Assembly (NCBI RefSeq): GCF_025144465.1
Contig: NZ_CP083553.1
Location: forward strand, 2,850,001-2,914,000
DNA: 64,000 bases
Direction of reading: 5' to 3'
Origin: Leisingera sp. S132
GTDB lineage: Bacteria > Pseudomonadota > Alphaproteobacteria > Rhodobacterales > Rhodobacteraceae
Part shown: positions 38,662 through 47,615 of the stretch, piece after piece
Layout: each line of letters opens with the position of its first letter
Numbering within the stretch: the stretch's first letter is position 1
Program-made: the position numbers and the translations under genes
The notes under the pieces: model-generated
What the model was told of the DNA's origin: nothing
What the model saw: only the letters and a program-made list of their open reading frames with translations
The model's database searches: none

Positions 38662-39785
38662 TTGATCCGCATCCTTTCAGGATTGAATGTCATCTCAATA
38701 TCGCGCCATTGCGAATATTTTTCAGGGGGAAGCTGAAAGCCTGCGGACCCGCAGCGGATAATTGCCCGCCGGGCCGCCTCATAGGCCTGCTTTGCCGCCG
38801 CTGCGGAGCCGCCAGTGCTCGAGAGCATCCGAATCGAGCCGGTGTCCGGCTTGCCGTCCTGCGCCAGCGAGACGCCCACAACCACGGTTGTCTTCAGCGC
38901 ATCAGTCGACAGAGAGCCGACGTTCCAGCAGCGCGACACCTCAACCCGCAGCGCGTCCTTCTCACCCAGGGTCAGCGGCGGGCCGGAGGGTTCCGGCGCC
39001 TCAACATCGGCGCCGCCTGCCAGTGCCTCTGCCAGCGCATCCGCCACTGCATCGGCAGTATCCGCCTGCTGTGTCTCTGCCGGCTGCGCCGCTTCCGTCA
39101 CCTGCGGTTCCGGCTCCGGCTGGGACCGGGCGGGCCGGGTCTTGGGCCGTTTGGACACCGCCGGCGCGGCAGAGGCTGCCACATCTTCGCCCTCATTCTC
39201 CTCGGTCACGATCCGGTCGCTGGCGGCCTCGCGCGCAGTGGCATCCTGCACGTCCTGCTCGGTCTCGGCGCCCTCTTCAGGCGCGACTTCAGGCTGGACG
39301 ATGTCGTCGATCCTGGTGTCCGGCTCCGGCGGCGCAACCGGTTCCGGCGCCACCCTGTCCACCGGGCGCGGTGCGGTTTCGGGCCGCAGTTGCGGCACAA
39401 GCGAGGATACCTCGGGTTCTTCCGCGGCAGAGGGCACCTCAACCGGCACCTCGGGTTCCGGCGGCTGTTCGGGCAGGTCCGTCACCTGCGTGTCGGGCTC
39501 TGCCGGGGCCAGGGGCTCTGGCTGGGTGATCTCCGGCTCCGGGTCCGGCTGCGGCGCGGGCTCCGGTGCGGGCTGCACCGCGGCCGGTTCATTAAGCGGT
39601 GCAGGCTCCGGCGCCACCTGCGGCGCCTGGCGCTGCTGGCTCAGCTTTTCGAACTGCTCGGCGGAAATCAGCGCCACCTGCTGCACGTTGGACGGCAGGG
39701 GTTCGGACGGGAACCAGGCGCCGAAGACAACCCAGGTCATCAACAGCCCATGGCCTGCCAGCGAGATTTTGGTTCCGGTCTGCAC
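38658..39785 (-). CDS. tolA: TolA-like protein
   Basis: The trans-envelope link of the Tol system. The 375-residue protein starts at GTG (39785), has one N-terminal span (about 7-27), a long Pro/Glu/Ala-rich middle (about 55-270, rich in PEP and QPEP units) and a small C-terminal TonB-like domain ([29 protein letters not shown] onward). The middle is Pro-Glu-rich, unlike the Ala-Lys helix of enterobacterial TolA, as is usual in Rhodobacteraceae. Identity rests on its place between tolR and tolB. Confidence 0.88.
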   Translation of the reverse strand: MQTGTKISLAGHGLLMTWVVFGAWFPSEPLPSNVQQVALISAEQFEKLSQQRQAPQVAPEPAPLNEPAAVQPAPEPAPQPDPEPEITQPEPLAPAEPDTQVTDLPEQPPEPEVPVEVPSAAEEPEVSSLVPQLRPETAPRPVDRVAPEPVAPPEPDTRIDDIVQPEVAPEEGAETEQDVQDATAREAASDRIVTEENEGEDVAASAAPAVSKRPKTRPARSQPEPEPQVTEAAQPAETQQADTADAVADALAEALAGGADVEAPEPSGPPLTLGEKDALRVEVSRCWNVGSLSTDALKTTVVVGVSLAQDGKPDTGSIRMLSSTGGSAAAAKQAYEAARRAIIRCGSAGFQLPPEKYSQWRDIEMTFNPERMRIK

Positions 39786-39800
39786 CCTGTGCGTCCCCGC

Positions 39801-40292
<492 letters not shown>

Positions 40293-40296
40293 CGCC

Positions 40297-40992
40297 TCAG
40301 GAATCCAGCTGGCGGCTGAGGATGGTGGCGAACTCGTCGGCAAAGGCCTCGTAGCCTCCGATGATGCGGTCGCTGTCCGCGCTCAGCTTGTTGTAGAACA
40401 CCACCGCCGGGATCGCGGCCAAGAGGCCCAGCCCGGTTGCCATCAGCGCCTCGGCGATGCCCGGCGCCACCACGGCGAGGTTGGTGTTCTGCTGCTCGGC
40501 GATCTCGATGAAGGCGGTCATGATGCCCCAGACGGTGCCGAAGAGGCCCACGAAAGGCGCAGTCGAACCAACAGTCGCCAGCACCGACAGCCCGCCTTGC
40601 AAACCTTCGGTCTCCTTGGCGATGGCCACGTCCATTGAGCGGTCGATGCGCGCCTGCGCGCCGGGGATCAGCCCGCCATCGCTGCGGTGGCTGCGGCGCC
40701 ATTCGCTCATCCCGGCGGAGAAGATCCGCGCCGCCTGGCCCGAGGGTTCGGACCCCAGCCGCTCAAACAGCTCATCCAGCGGGTTGCCGGACCAGAATGC
40801 CCGGTCAAAGGCATCCGCTTCCCGGCGGGCAAGACGGTAGTTGATGGTTTTCTGGATGATGATGCCCCAGGACCAGATCGAGGCCCCGACCAGCATCAGC
40901 ATCACCAGTTTCACGGTCACGGTGGCCCGCGCAAAAAGGCCCCACATGGAGAAATCAATCTCCTGCGCCAGCGCCAGAGTTTCTGCTTCCAT
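40297..40992 (-). CDS. tolQ: Tol-Pal system protein TolQ
   Basis: ExbB/MotA-family proton channel subunit of 231 residues. Three spans are visible (about 18-38, 137-160 and 172-196), with conserved VGSTAPFVGLFGTVWGIMTAF and IAEALMATGLGLLAAIPAVVFYN blocks. It is first of the tolQRAB-pal-cpoB row, after ybgC. Confidence 0.97.
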   Translation of the reverse strand: MEAETLALAQEIDFSMWGLFARATVTVKLVMLMLVGASIWSWGIIIQKTINYRLARREADAFDRAFWSGNPLDELFERLGSEPSGQAARIFSAGMSEWRRSHRSDGGLIPGAQARIDRSMDVAIAKETEGLQGGLSVLATVGSTAPFVGLFGTVWGIMTAFIEIAEQQNTNLAVVAPGIAEALMATGLGLLAAIPAVVFYNKLSADSDRIIGGYEAFADEFATILSRQLDS

Positions 40993-41099
40993 TCGCCTGC
41001 TCTACGGTTTTTCCCAGCCGTTTATCCGGCCTTATTTGGCAAGACGCTAGCGCAGTTCAATGGCAAAGGCCATTAAAACAGGCACGCGGGCGCCAAATG

Positions 41100-41483
41100 T
41101 TACCGTAATGCGCGAATCTCTGCCGGAAGCCGGGCCGGTTTGCCGCCCGTGGTGATGCAGACAATGGTGACCTGGGCGCGGAACAGCGGCAGGCCCGCGC
41201 GCGTGACCTCCTGATTCAGGACCATCCGGGCGGGGGTCACATTGTGCAGGGAAGTGGTGACCAGAAGCTCCTCGTCGAACCTTGCAGGCGCCAGGTAATC
41301 CGCCTCGATCCGGCGCACCACATAGATCAGCCCGCCCTCGCGCATGGCGTTTTGATCAACGCCGATGCCGCGCACCCAGTCGCTGCGCGCCCGTTCGATG
41401 AACCGCAGATAATTGGCGTGATAGACAATCCCGCCCATGTCGGTGTCCTCGTAGTAGACCCGGACGGGGAAGTGGTGGTTCAT
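41100..41483 (-). CDS. ybgC: Tol-Pal-associated acyl-CoA thioesterase YbgC
   Basis: Hot-dog fold thioesterase of 127 residues, normally first in tol-pal operons. The active-site block VYYEDTDMGGIVYHANYLRFIERAR has the catalytic Asp at residue 15 and His22. The start ATG follows GGAGCAGGC. A gap of about 107 bases to tolQ may hold the tolQ promoter. Confidence 0.94.
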   Translation of the reverse strand: MNHHFPVRVYYEDTDMGGIVYHANYLRFIERARSDWVRGIGVDQNAMREGGLIYVVRRIEADYLAPARFDEELLVTTSLHNVTPARMVLNQEVTRAGLPLFRAQVTIVCITTGGKPARLPAEIRALR

Positions 41484-41541
41484 TGCCTGCTCCTTGCATT
41501 TGCCCGCACCCTATGAGCCGCGCCAATCCGCTGCAAGCGGC

Positions 41542-42084
41542 TCACCCCTCCAGCGGATATTCCGCCAAGACGTCATAGCGCGCGCCCTCGGGCGCCAGCG
41601 TCGACTGGAACAGCGCGTAGCTGTCTGCTTCGCACTCCAGCTTGAAATCCGCTGCTGCGGCCAGAAAACGGGCAATCTTTTCGACCTGCCCGGCCTCCAA
41701 GTGCCGGGGAAAGCGCGCCAGAGTCACATGCGGGCGGAAGCGTTCGCGCGGCAGCTCGATCCCGTTGGTGCGGCAGGCACTACGGACGTTGTCGCGCAGG
41801 CGGGTCAGTTCCGGCGTTTTCTGCACCTCAGCTGCCAGCACCCGCGGCAGCTTGTCGCCAAAGGTGCCAAGCCCGCTGAAGGTAAGCAGCAAAGGCGGTG
41901 CACTGATGTCCGCCAGCATCTGATGCAGCGCCTTCAGCGCCGCCTCCGGCTGGTCATCAAGAAAAGCCAGCGTCAGGTGCATGTTCCCGGCCGGGACATG
42001 CCGCCCCACGGTTAACCCTTCCTGCACCCGTTCCAGTGCGTCCAGGGCTGCATCCGGCAGCGGCAGGCCGACAAAGGCGCGCAT
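41542..42084 (-). CDS. thpR: RNA 2',3'-cyclic phosphodiesterase
   Basis: 2H-phosphoesterase of the LigT/ThpR family, opening 2',3'-cyclic phosphates on RNA ends. The 180-residue protein has both HxT motifs: His36-Leu-Thr38 and His119-Val-Thr121 (RPHVTLARF). The start shares one base with the stop of the upstream unknown gene (TGATG), so the two are coupled. Confidence 0.93.
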   Translation of the reverse strand: MRAFVGLPLPDAALDALERVQEGLTVGRHVPAGNMHLTLAFLDDQPEAALKALHQMLADISAPPLLLTFSGLGTFGDKLPRVLAAEVQKTPELTRLRDNVRSACRTNGIELPRERFRPHVTLARFPRHLEAGQVEKIARFLAAAADFKLECEADSYALFQSTLAPEGARYDVLAEYPLEG

Positions 42085-42749
42085 CAGCCCTGCGGCGGTC
42101 CCGCCGGTGCCTGCAGGCGGGCAAACAGGCGCAGGGCGTGGGATTTGTCCTCAGCCGCGACAGGCATCATCCGGTCGTAAGCCGCGGCAATCACGCCCGC
42201 GATCTCAGGCCGCAGGATGGTGGCGCCGGTCTCCGGCAGCACCGCCAGGGGCGAGGCCTCGGCAAAGGCCGCATCGCCCCACATCAGTGCCGCCTGCACT
42301 GCCTGGGTGAGCGCCAGCGTCTCCGCGGGCATCTGCGCCATTGGTCCTTTCATCCGCAGGAACACGAAACACGCCTTAATGCCGCCCTGATCATCAAAAC
42401 GGAAGGCGCGGTACTGGCTGGCACCGCCCTCCTTCAGTTTCGCAACCAGCGGCTGCAAGCCCGGGATCAGGCGGTCCAGATCCGGCACCTCCAGCAGCTC
42501 GTCCCAGTCCCGGAAGAAGAAGAACATCAGGTTTGAGCCCAGCTCCGGATCGGTCTCGGCCATCTGGTGGCCCGCCAGCGTCATCACCGCCTCCAGCGCG
42601 CCCTTGGCGGTTTTCAGGGTCTCGTCCTGCACTCCAAACACAATCGGCGCGACAGGCCGGCCCCAGCGCGCAAAGGCATAGGAGCCGTCATGGCGGGTGA
42701 ACAGGCCTTCGATCTGTTCCGGCGTCAGGTTTGGCAGTTGGGCGGTCAT
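42084..42749 (-). CDS. Conserved protein of unknown function, coupled to thpR
   Basis: A 221-residue soluble protein I cannot assign with certainty. Visible blocks are LTPEQIEGLFTRHDGSYAFARWGRPVAPIVFGV near the start and LGSNLMFFFFRDWDELLEVPDLDRLIPGL in the middle. No signal peptide or membrane span is seen. The ATG at 42749 follows AGGAGACG; the longer frame to 42794 runs into G+C-rich repeat DNA. Translational coupling to thpR suggests a shared role, perhaps in RNA metabolism, but that is inference. Confidence 0.7.
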   Translation of the reverse strand: MTAQLPNLTPEQIEGLFTRHDGSYAFARWGRPVAPIVFGVQDETLKTAKGALEAVMTLAGHQMAETDPELGSNLMFFFFRDWDELLEVPDLDRLIPGLQPLVAKLKEGGASQYRAFRFDDQGGIKACFVFLRMKGPMAQMPAETLALTQAVQAALMWGDAAFAEASPLAVLPETGATILRPEIAGVIAAAYDRMMPVAAEDKSHALRLFARLQAPAGPPQG

Positions 42750-42805
42750 GGGCGTCTCCTTGGTCCTGCCCCGTCTATGCCGCCTGCGCCGCACGGCGGC
42801 AAGGG

Positions 42806-42940
42806 GGGCTCCCGCGCCTGCCCGGCCTCCTGGCTGCGCCAGGCAGCCGGAACCAGCCTTGGGCCCGGCGCCGCTGGCGCGGCGCCCGGCCCAACCGGCT
42901 GCGGCGGCATCCTTGATGCCTCTGCAGCGGGCGGGAGCCC
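42806..42940. repeat. G+C-rich inverted-repeat element (copy 1)
   Basis: 135 bases with perfect 10-bp inverted ends, GGGCTCCCGC (42806-42815) and GCGGGAGCCC (42931-42940). Inside, TTGGGCC and GGCCCAA flank a strong stem of GGCGC runs. A related element with the same ends and the shared core TTGGGCCCGGC is at 52098-52272. It lies between the unknown gene coupled to thpR and ruvB, with no reading frame of its own. It looks like a dispersed structured repeat of the BIME/MITE kind. Confidence 0.65.
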
Positions 42941-42992
42941 TTCTTGCAACAGGAAAGACTGGTGCTGCCGAACAGCCGGCAGCATAACGGTG

Positions 42993-44024
42993 TTACCCGA
43001 ACAGGTCGTTCTGGCTGCGCGGCGGTGCTATGCCAAGGTGGGTCCAGGCCTTTTGCGCCAGCATCCGCCCGCGCGGAGTGCGCTGGATCAGCCCCTGCTG
43101 CAGAAGGTAAGGCTCGATCACCTCCTCCAGCGCATCACGGCTTTCGCTGAGGGCGGCCGAGATCGTCTCGATCCCCACCGGGCCGCCGCCGTAGTTTTCG
43201 GCAATGAGCCGCAGGTAACGGCGGTCGGCGCCGTCGAGCCCTAGCTGATCCACCCCCAGCCGCGTCAGGGCGCCGTCGGCCAGCTCCCGGGTGATGGTGC
43301 CATCGCCCTCGACAACCGCGAAGTCCACCACGCGGCGCAGGAGCCGGCCGGCGATCCTGGGCGTGCCGCGGGCGCGCCGCGCGATTTCGCGGGCGCCGGC
43401 GTCATCGGCCGGTGCACCCAGCTTGCGGGCGTTGCGGCTGACAATCTCGAACAGCTCGTCGATGGTGTAGAACTGCAGCCGGGTCGGGATGCCGAAACGG
43501 TCGCGCAGCGGCGTGGTCAAGAGGCCCATGCGGGTGGTCGCTCCGACCAGGGTAAAGGGCTGCAGCTCAATCCGCACGGTGCGGGCCGCCGGGCCTTCGC
43601 CGATCACCAGGTCCAGCTCAAAATCCTCCATCGCCGGGTAAAGCACTTCCTCCACCGCCGGGTTCAGCCGGTGGATCTCGTCGATGAACAGCACGTCGCG
43701 GGATTCGAGGTTGGTGAGGATCGCCGCCAAGTCGCCCGCCTTGGCCAGCACCGGGCCTGAAGTCATGCGGAAGTTTACCCCCAGCTCGCGCGCGACGATC
43801 TGCGCCAAAGTGGTCTTGCCAAGACCGGGCGGCCCATGAAACAGCGTGTGGTCCATCGCCTCGCCCCGGCGGCGGGCGCTTTCAATGAAGACGCGCAGGT
43901 TGGCGCGGGCCTCGGCCTGGCCGATGAATTCGCCAAGACCCTGCGGCCGCAGGGCACGGTCGTTGTCCGCAGCACTGTCTTCCGGCAGCGGTTCGGGGCG
44001 CAGGGCGGGGTCGGCGTCAATCAT
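42993..44024 (-). CDS. ruvB: Holliday junction branch migration helicase RuvB
   Basis: AAA+ motor of the RuvAB complex. The product is 343 residues from the ATG at 44024 (an ATG at 44051 would add nine). Walker A is GPPGLGKT at 64-71, Walker [11 protein letters not shown] near 110, and sensor and arginine-finger blocks [19 protein letters not shown] and [21 protein letters not shown]-like sequence follow. The C-terminal winged helix ends in [12 protein letters not shown]. It is the last of ruvC-ruvA-ruvB. Confidence 0.98.
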   Translation of the reverse strand: MIDADPALRPEPLPEDSAADNDRALRPQGLGEFIGQAEARANLRVFIESARRRGEAMDHTLFHGPPGLGKTTLAQIVARELGVNFRMTSGPVLAKAGDLAAILTNLESRDVLFIDEIHRLNPAVEEVLYPAMEDFELDLVIGEGPAARTVRIELQPFTLVGATTRMGLLTTPLRDRFGIPTRLQFYTIDELFEIVSRNARKLGAPADDAGAREIARRARGTPRIAGRLLRRVVDFAVVEGDGTITRELADGALTRLGVDQLGLDGADRRYLRLIAENYGGGPVGIETISAALSESRDALEEVIEPYLLQQGLIQRTPRGRMLAQKAWTHLGIAPPRSQNDLFG

Positions 44025-44086
44025 TGGCAATACTCCGCTCCAGAATTTCATTCAGATGAACCGCTTGGACGGTAGGCTGGGCAGCA

Positions 44087-44161
44087 CCCGTCCGCGCCGT
44101 CAAACCGAAGGTTTGCCTCCGGCAAAACGGGCGGACGCTTCGCTTTCCGCCCGCGGACGGG
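44087..44161. repeat. Cruciform-like inverted repeats between ruvA and ruvB
   Basis: CCCGTCCGCG (44087-44096) and CGCGGACGGG (44152-44161) form a 10-bp outer stem around 55 bases. Inside is a second small hairpin AAACC-GAA-GGTTT (44103-44115). The region is non-coding and could reduce ruvB expression relative to ruvA or be another dispersed element. Confidence 0.55.
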
Positions 44162-44193
44162 CACCGCCCTTGGTTTTTCAACAGCACCTTACA

Positions 44194-44883
44194 TCATCCC
44201 TTCGGCGCCAGCAGGCGCAGCGCGGCGCGGATCAGCTCTGCTTCACCCGAATCCGGATAGGTCGCGGCGGCTTCGGCCACCGCGGCAGCAGCATCCGAGG
44301 GGCCATAGCCCAGATTGCCCAAAGCCGACAGCGCCCCGGCAGAGGCCGCGGCTGCCCCTGAGGGCTTCTTCGGCGGCGCCTTGCGGGCCGGTTTGGCTGC
44401 AGGCGCGGGATCTGCGTCCTCGACCAGCTCCAGCCCCGGGCCGTCCATGGCATCAACAACCGTGCCGCCCATCGCCATCACACCGGGCGCCTTGTCCTTG
44501 AGGTCCAGCACGATGCGCTGCGCGGTCTTGGGGCCGACCCCCTTGGCGGCCTTGACCGTGGCCCAGTCGCCAAGCGCAATCGCCCGGCTTACGCCGTCCG
44601 GCCCAAGTGCACCGAGGATGGCCAGCGAGACCTTGGCACCAACCCCCTGCACCGAGGTCAGCAGGCGGTGCCATTCCTTCTCAACCAGCGAGGTGAAGCC
44701 GTAAAGCTGCATCAGGTCCTCGCGCACCACCATGTCCGTATAAAGCGCAATGGCCTCCCCCACGCCCGGCAATGCTGCCATGGTGCGGTCGGAGCAATAG
44801 ACGATATAGCCGACGCCGCGCACGTCGATCAGCACATGGTCCTGCGCCCGGTAGTCGAGGCGGCCTGTCAGTTTCCCAATCAT
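44194..44883 (-). CDS. ruvA: Holliday junction branch migration protein RuvA
   Basis: Tetrameric DNA-binding subunit of RuvAB. The 229-residue product has the N-terminal OB domain ([31 protein letters not shown]), two helix-hairpin-helix motifs ([20 protein letters not shown] and [20 protein letters not shown]) and a C-terminal domain that contacts RuvB. An Ala/Pro/Lys insert (about 155-180) makes it slightly longer than the typical about 200-residue protein. It lies 13 bases after ruvC. Confidence 0.97.
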   Translation of the reverse strand: MIGKLTGRLDYRAQDHVLIDVRGVGYIVYCSDRTMAALPGVGEAIALYTDMVVREDLMQLYGFTSLVEKEWHRLLTSVQGVGAKVSLAILGALGPDGVSRAIALGDWATVKAAKGVGPKTAQRIVLDLKDKAPGVMAMGGTVVDAMDGPGLELVEDADPAPAAKPARKAPPKKPSGAAAASAGALSALGNLGYGPSDAAAAVAEAAATYPDSGEAELIRAALRLLAPKG

Positions 44884-44896
44884 GACTGTTTGCCGG

Positions 44897-45394
44897 TCAT
44901 GCGCGTTTCTCCCTCAGCTGGCGCTGCTGCGTGCCGCGGTAGTAAGCGTGGCAGATGGCAATCGCCAGCGCATCCGCCGCGTCTGCGTTCTTGGGCAAAC
45001 AACCCGGCAGCTGCAGCTTGACCATATGCATCACTTGTTCCTTCTCGGCGTGGCCCACCCCCACCACGGTTTTCTTGACCCGGTTGGGCGCATATTCTCC
45101 CACCGGCAGGCCCGCCTTGGCCAGCGTCAAAAGCGCCACGCCGCGGGCCTGGCCCAGCTTCAGCGTGCCGGCGCCATCCTTGTTCACAAAGGTCTGTTCA
45201 ATTGCCGCCTGATCCGGAGCAAAGGCTTCGATGATCTCGGTGACCTGATTGTGCAGCGACAAGAGGCGTTCGCCCAGATCATCGCCGTCAGAGGTGCACA
45301 CCCCGTTGGCGACATGGCTGAGACGGGTGCCGCGCGATTCGATCACACCCCATCCAAGGTTCCGCAACCCCGGATCAATTCCCAAAATCCGCAT
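44897..45394 (-). CDS. ruvC: Crossover junction endodeoxyribonuclease RuvC
   Basis: Holliday junction resolvase of 165 residues. Catalytic acidic residues are recognisable: Asp7 in ILGIDPG, Glu in [10 protein letters not shown], Glu in [11 protein letters not shown]-type sequence and Asp in [10 protein letters not shown]. The ATG at 45394 gives the normal length; the longer frame to 45541 adds unrelated residues. It is first in the ruvCAB order. Confidence 0.97.
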   Translation of the reverse strand: MRILGIDPGLRNLGWGVIESRGTRLSHVANGVCTSDGDDLGERLLSLHNQVTEIIEAFAPDQAAIEQTFVNKDGAGTLKLGQARGVALLTLAKAGLPVGEYAPNRVKKTVVGVGHAEKEQVMHMVKLQLPGCLPKNADAADALAIAICHAYYRGTQQRQLREKRA

Positions 45395-45732
45395 GATGTG
45401 CCTGCCCCTGCCCGCATGCCGGCCCGTTTGCCGGAAATTATTTTGACTCACGATTAGCACAAAAGGCGAACATGTCCAATTGCTTTCGCGCCGGATTGTT
45501 TTCGCCAGGCGCACAAGCGCGGCCTGGAAACGACCGTTCACCCCGGCGGAAACGACATTTCCGCAGCTGTTTGGCAGCGCACCGTAAACCCCTTATTTAC
45601 AAGGCGAACAGCTATGCGCGCAGCGCATATGACACATGCATTTTCAGGTCTTGCTGCGCAAATATTTCGCCACTAGATGCCGGCCATCGCAATGACGCGA
45701 CGGATGCAAACAGCTAATCAGAGGACACGGAT
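45395..45732. other. Divergent region between ruvC and the DUF1127 gene
   Basis: 338 bases without a gene. A direct repeat GGAAACGAC occurs at 45526-45534 and 45548-45556 (22 bases apart, two helix turns). I looked for the alphaproteobacterial LexA pattern GTTC-N7-GTTC or GAAC-N7-GAAC and did not find it. The A+T-rich part at about 45590-45680 probably carries the DUF1127 promoter. Confidence 0.4.
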
Positions 45733-45951
45733 ATGGCCGCATTTGATACCACCCGCACCACCTATGGTTCCACCGGCCTGTTTGGCCGTTTCGGCACTTT
45801 GATTGCCGCCGCAACCGGCGCATTCGCCGCCTGGAACGACGCCCGCGTGACCCGCAACGCGCTGAACGGCCTGTCCGACCGCGAGCTGGCCGACATCGGC
45901 ATGTGCCGCGGCGACATCGATGGCGTGGCCACCGGCAAGACCCTTTTCTAA
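45733..45951 (+). CDS. DUF1127 (YjiS-like) small protein
   Basis: A 72-residue basic protein ending in the DUF1127 motif: NALNGLSDRELADIGMCRGDID (seen as two overlapping parts) at about 47-68. Proteins with this motif bind RNA or phosphate-stress partners in some alphaproteobacteria, where they affect sRNA turnover and phosphate and carbon uptake. The start follows AGAGGACACGG. A strong terminator ends the monocistronic unit. Confidence 0.88.
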   Translation: MAAFDTTRTTYGSTGLFGRFGTLIAAATGAFAAWNDARVTRNALNGLSDRELADIGMCRGDIDGVATGKTLF

Positions 45952-45997
45952 GACACCCCTGATTTCGCCCCCCCTCCTCCCTTGGGGCGCACAGGGA

Positions 45998-46032
45998 AAC
46001 GCCGCGGACCTGAACAGGCCGCGGCGTTTTTT
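45998..46032 (+). terminator. Terminator of the DUF1127 gene
   Basis: AACGCCGCGG (45998-46007) pairs perfectly with CCGCGGCGTT (46019-46028), followed by TTTT. Confidence 0.92.
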
Positions 46033-46069
46033 GTTGCCTTATTTGCTGCCTTGCAGCTCTGGCGGCCGC

Positions 46070-46100
46070 AAAAAAGGCCGCGGCTCTGCCAGCGGCCTTT
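46070..46100 (-). terminator. Terminator of the unknown membrane protein gene
   Basis: On the minus strand AAAGGCCGC pairs with GCGGCCTTT (46092-46100 and 46073-46081), followed by a T-run (AAAAAA at 46070-46075 on the plus strand). It serves the convergent gene ending at 46159. Confidence 0.85.
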
Positions 46101-46158
46101 CACAATCGGTTTGCAGCCGGGTGATTTGCAGACGGGCGTTTGCCGGGCAGGCCGGCGC

Positions 46159-46503
46159 TTAGCGCAGCACCGGTCCGATCTTCTGAGCGATGTACATTGA
46201 GGCGGGCTCCGCCTGCATGAGGAAGGCGCCGACACGTTCAACGGCGCTGCCGCCTGCCAGTTTCACGACCCGGTCATCATAGCTGGCCGAACCAAGCGCA
46301 GCGATCAGGAACCCTTTGAACAGCAAAAAGGCGGCGGCGAAGAACACCACCGTGCGGGCGGAAATCCGGGACTGCACCCGGCGCGGCTGAATCACCAAAA
46401 GCCCGTCCGGCCGCATCCTGGCGGAAAACCCCTCGGACAAGGCCGCATGCTTGCGGTTGATATGCTTCAACCGCGACTGAAACTGATCACGATGTTCGAC
46501 CAT
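46159..46503 (-). CDS. Small one-span membrane protein of unknown function
   Basis: A 114-residue protein I do not recognise. A charged N-terminal region (MVEHRDQFQSRLKHINRKH) is followed by a PRRVQSRISAR segment, one hydrophobic span (about 50-67, TVVFFAAAFLLFKGFLIAAL) and a short periplasmic tail ending in AQKIGPVLR. The ATG at 46503 is preferred over 46584, whose extension is unlike a coding region. It has its own terminator. Confidence 0.75.
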   Translation of the reverse strand: MVEHRDQFQSRLKHINRKHAALSEGFSARMRPDGLLVIQPRRVQSRISARTVVFFAAAFLLFKGFLIAALGSASYDDRVVKLAGGSAVERVGAFLMQAEPASMYIAQKIGPVLR

Positions 46504-46606
46504 CACTAGTCTCCGAACTGGCCCCCACCAGCGGATGGCCCATGATTGGCTAAAAATGCGGCAACAATGGGGCAAGCCTCTCAAATTTGCCGCAAACTTA
46601 GTTCAA

Positions 46607-47479
46607 TCAATCCGTTTTACGGAGAAGTAACGTTGTCCATTCACCAATTTCGTCCCGGCGCGCCAGATTGGCGCCGTTCTGTGCATAAACGCTGACCACG
46701 TCATCGGCCTGCTCGTTCAGGATTCCGGAGAGAATCGCATAGCCGCCGGGGCGCAGATTCGCTGTCAGGTCCGGCGCCAGGGCCACCAGCGGGCCTTTCA
46801 GGATGTTGGCGAAGATCAGATCATAGGGCGCCTGCGCCTGCAATTCCGGGTTGTCGAAACCCGCAGCCTCCAGACAGGTGACCTGACCTTCCATGCCATT
46901 GGCCTTGAGGTTGGCCTCAGCCACCTCGACCGCCACCTCATCAATGTCGCTGGCCAGGATGGCGCCGTCCCAGACCCGCGCAGCGGCCATCGCCAGCACC
47001 GCGGTGCCGCAGCCGATGTCAGCAACCTTTTCGCCGCTGAAGCCCTCATCCAGCAGATGGTCCAGCGCCTTGAGGCAGCCCAGCGTGGTGCCGTGGTGGC
47101 CGGTGCCAAAAGCCATCGCCGCCTCGATCAGCAGCGGGATCTTGTCCGCCGGCAGCTTGTCCGCGTCATGGGAGCCGTAGACAAAGAAACGGCCCGCCTC
47201 GACCGGCGCCAGCTCGCGGCGCACATGGGCGACCCAGTCGGTTTCCGGCACCTCGGAGACAACAAAGGGTTTGGCGTCATGCATCGCGGCCAGCAGCGCA
47301 AGGCCTGCCTCGTCGGGCGCTTCGGTGAAATAACCGCCAACCTCCCACAGGCCGGAGCCGTCCTCCATTTCAAAGACGCCGATGCCGGTGGGTTCCGGGA
47401 TGAGCCGTTCCATGGCTTCGCCGAGCGCTTCGGCCTGGGCTTTTGCGGAGAGCGTGGTGAGGGCGGTGTATGTGGGCAT
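46607..47479 (-). CDS. prmA: 50S ribosomal protein L11 methyltransferase
   Basis: SAM-dependent enzyme that trimethylates L11. The 290-residue product has an N-terminal recognition domain, the PrmA block AFGTGHHGTT (123-132), the SAM motif VADIGCGT (152-159) and the NPPY-like position replaced by DLIFANILKGPL, as is usual in PrmA. The genes on each side run in the same direction but hairpins separate it from the MFS gene upstream. Confidence 0.96.
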   Translation of the reverse strand: MPTYTALTTLSAKAQAEALGEAMERLIPEPTGIGVFEMEDGSGLWEVGGYFTEAPDEAGLALLAAMHDAKPFVVSEVPETDWVAHVRRELAPVEAGRFFVYGSHDADKLPADKIPLLIEAAMAFGTGHHGTTLGCLKALDHLLDEGFSGEKVADIGCGTAVLAMAAARVWDGAILASDIDEVAVEVAEANLKANGMEGQVTCLEAAGFDNPELQAQAPYDLIFANILKGPLVALAPDLTANLRPGGYAILSGILNEQADDVVSVYAQNGANLARRDEIGEWTTLLLRKTD

Positions 47480-47560
47480 GGCGTTGCTCCTGAAACTGTT
47501 GCCAAGCGCCTAGGCCGCCGCGCGCCCCGCGTCAAGCATCCGCCTGGCGGCAAGCCAGGC

Positions 47561-47611
47561 AGCGCCCGCGCTCACCCTGTGCGCGGGCGCTCCGCCCCTT
47601 GGCGGGGCGGA
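47561..47611 (-). terminator. Two hairpins between the MFS gene and prmA
   Basis: AGCGCCCGCGC (47561-47571) pairs with GCGCGGGCGCT (47581-47591), and CCGCCCC pairs with GGGGCGG (about 47593-47611). They lie just after the MFS stop on the minus strand. There is no T-run. Confidence 0.5.
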
Positions 47612-47615
47612 AGGG

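Noticed and set aside
45395-45540. LexA (SOS) box upstream of ruvC
   Set aside because: No GTTC-N7-GTTC or GAAC-N7-GAAC repeat is present, so SOS control cannot be claimed from the sequence.
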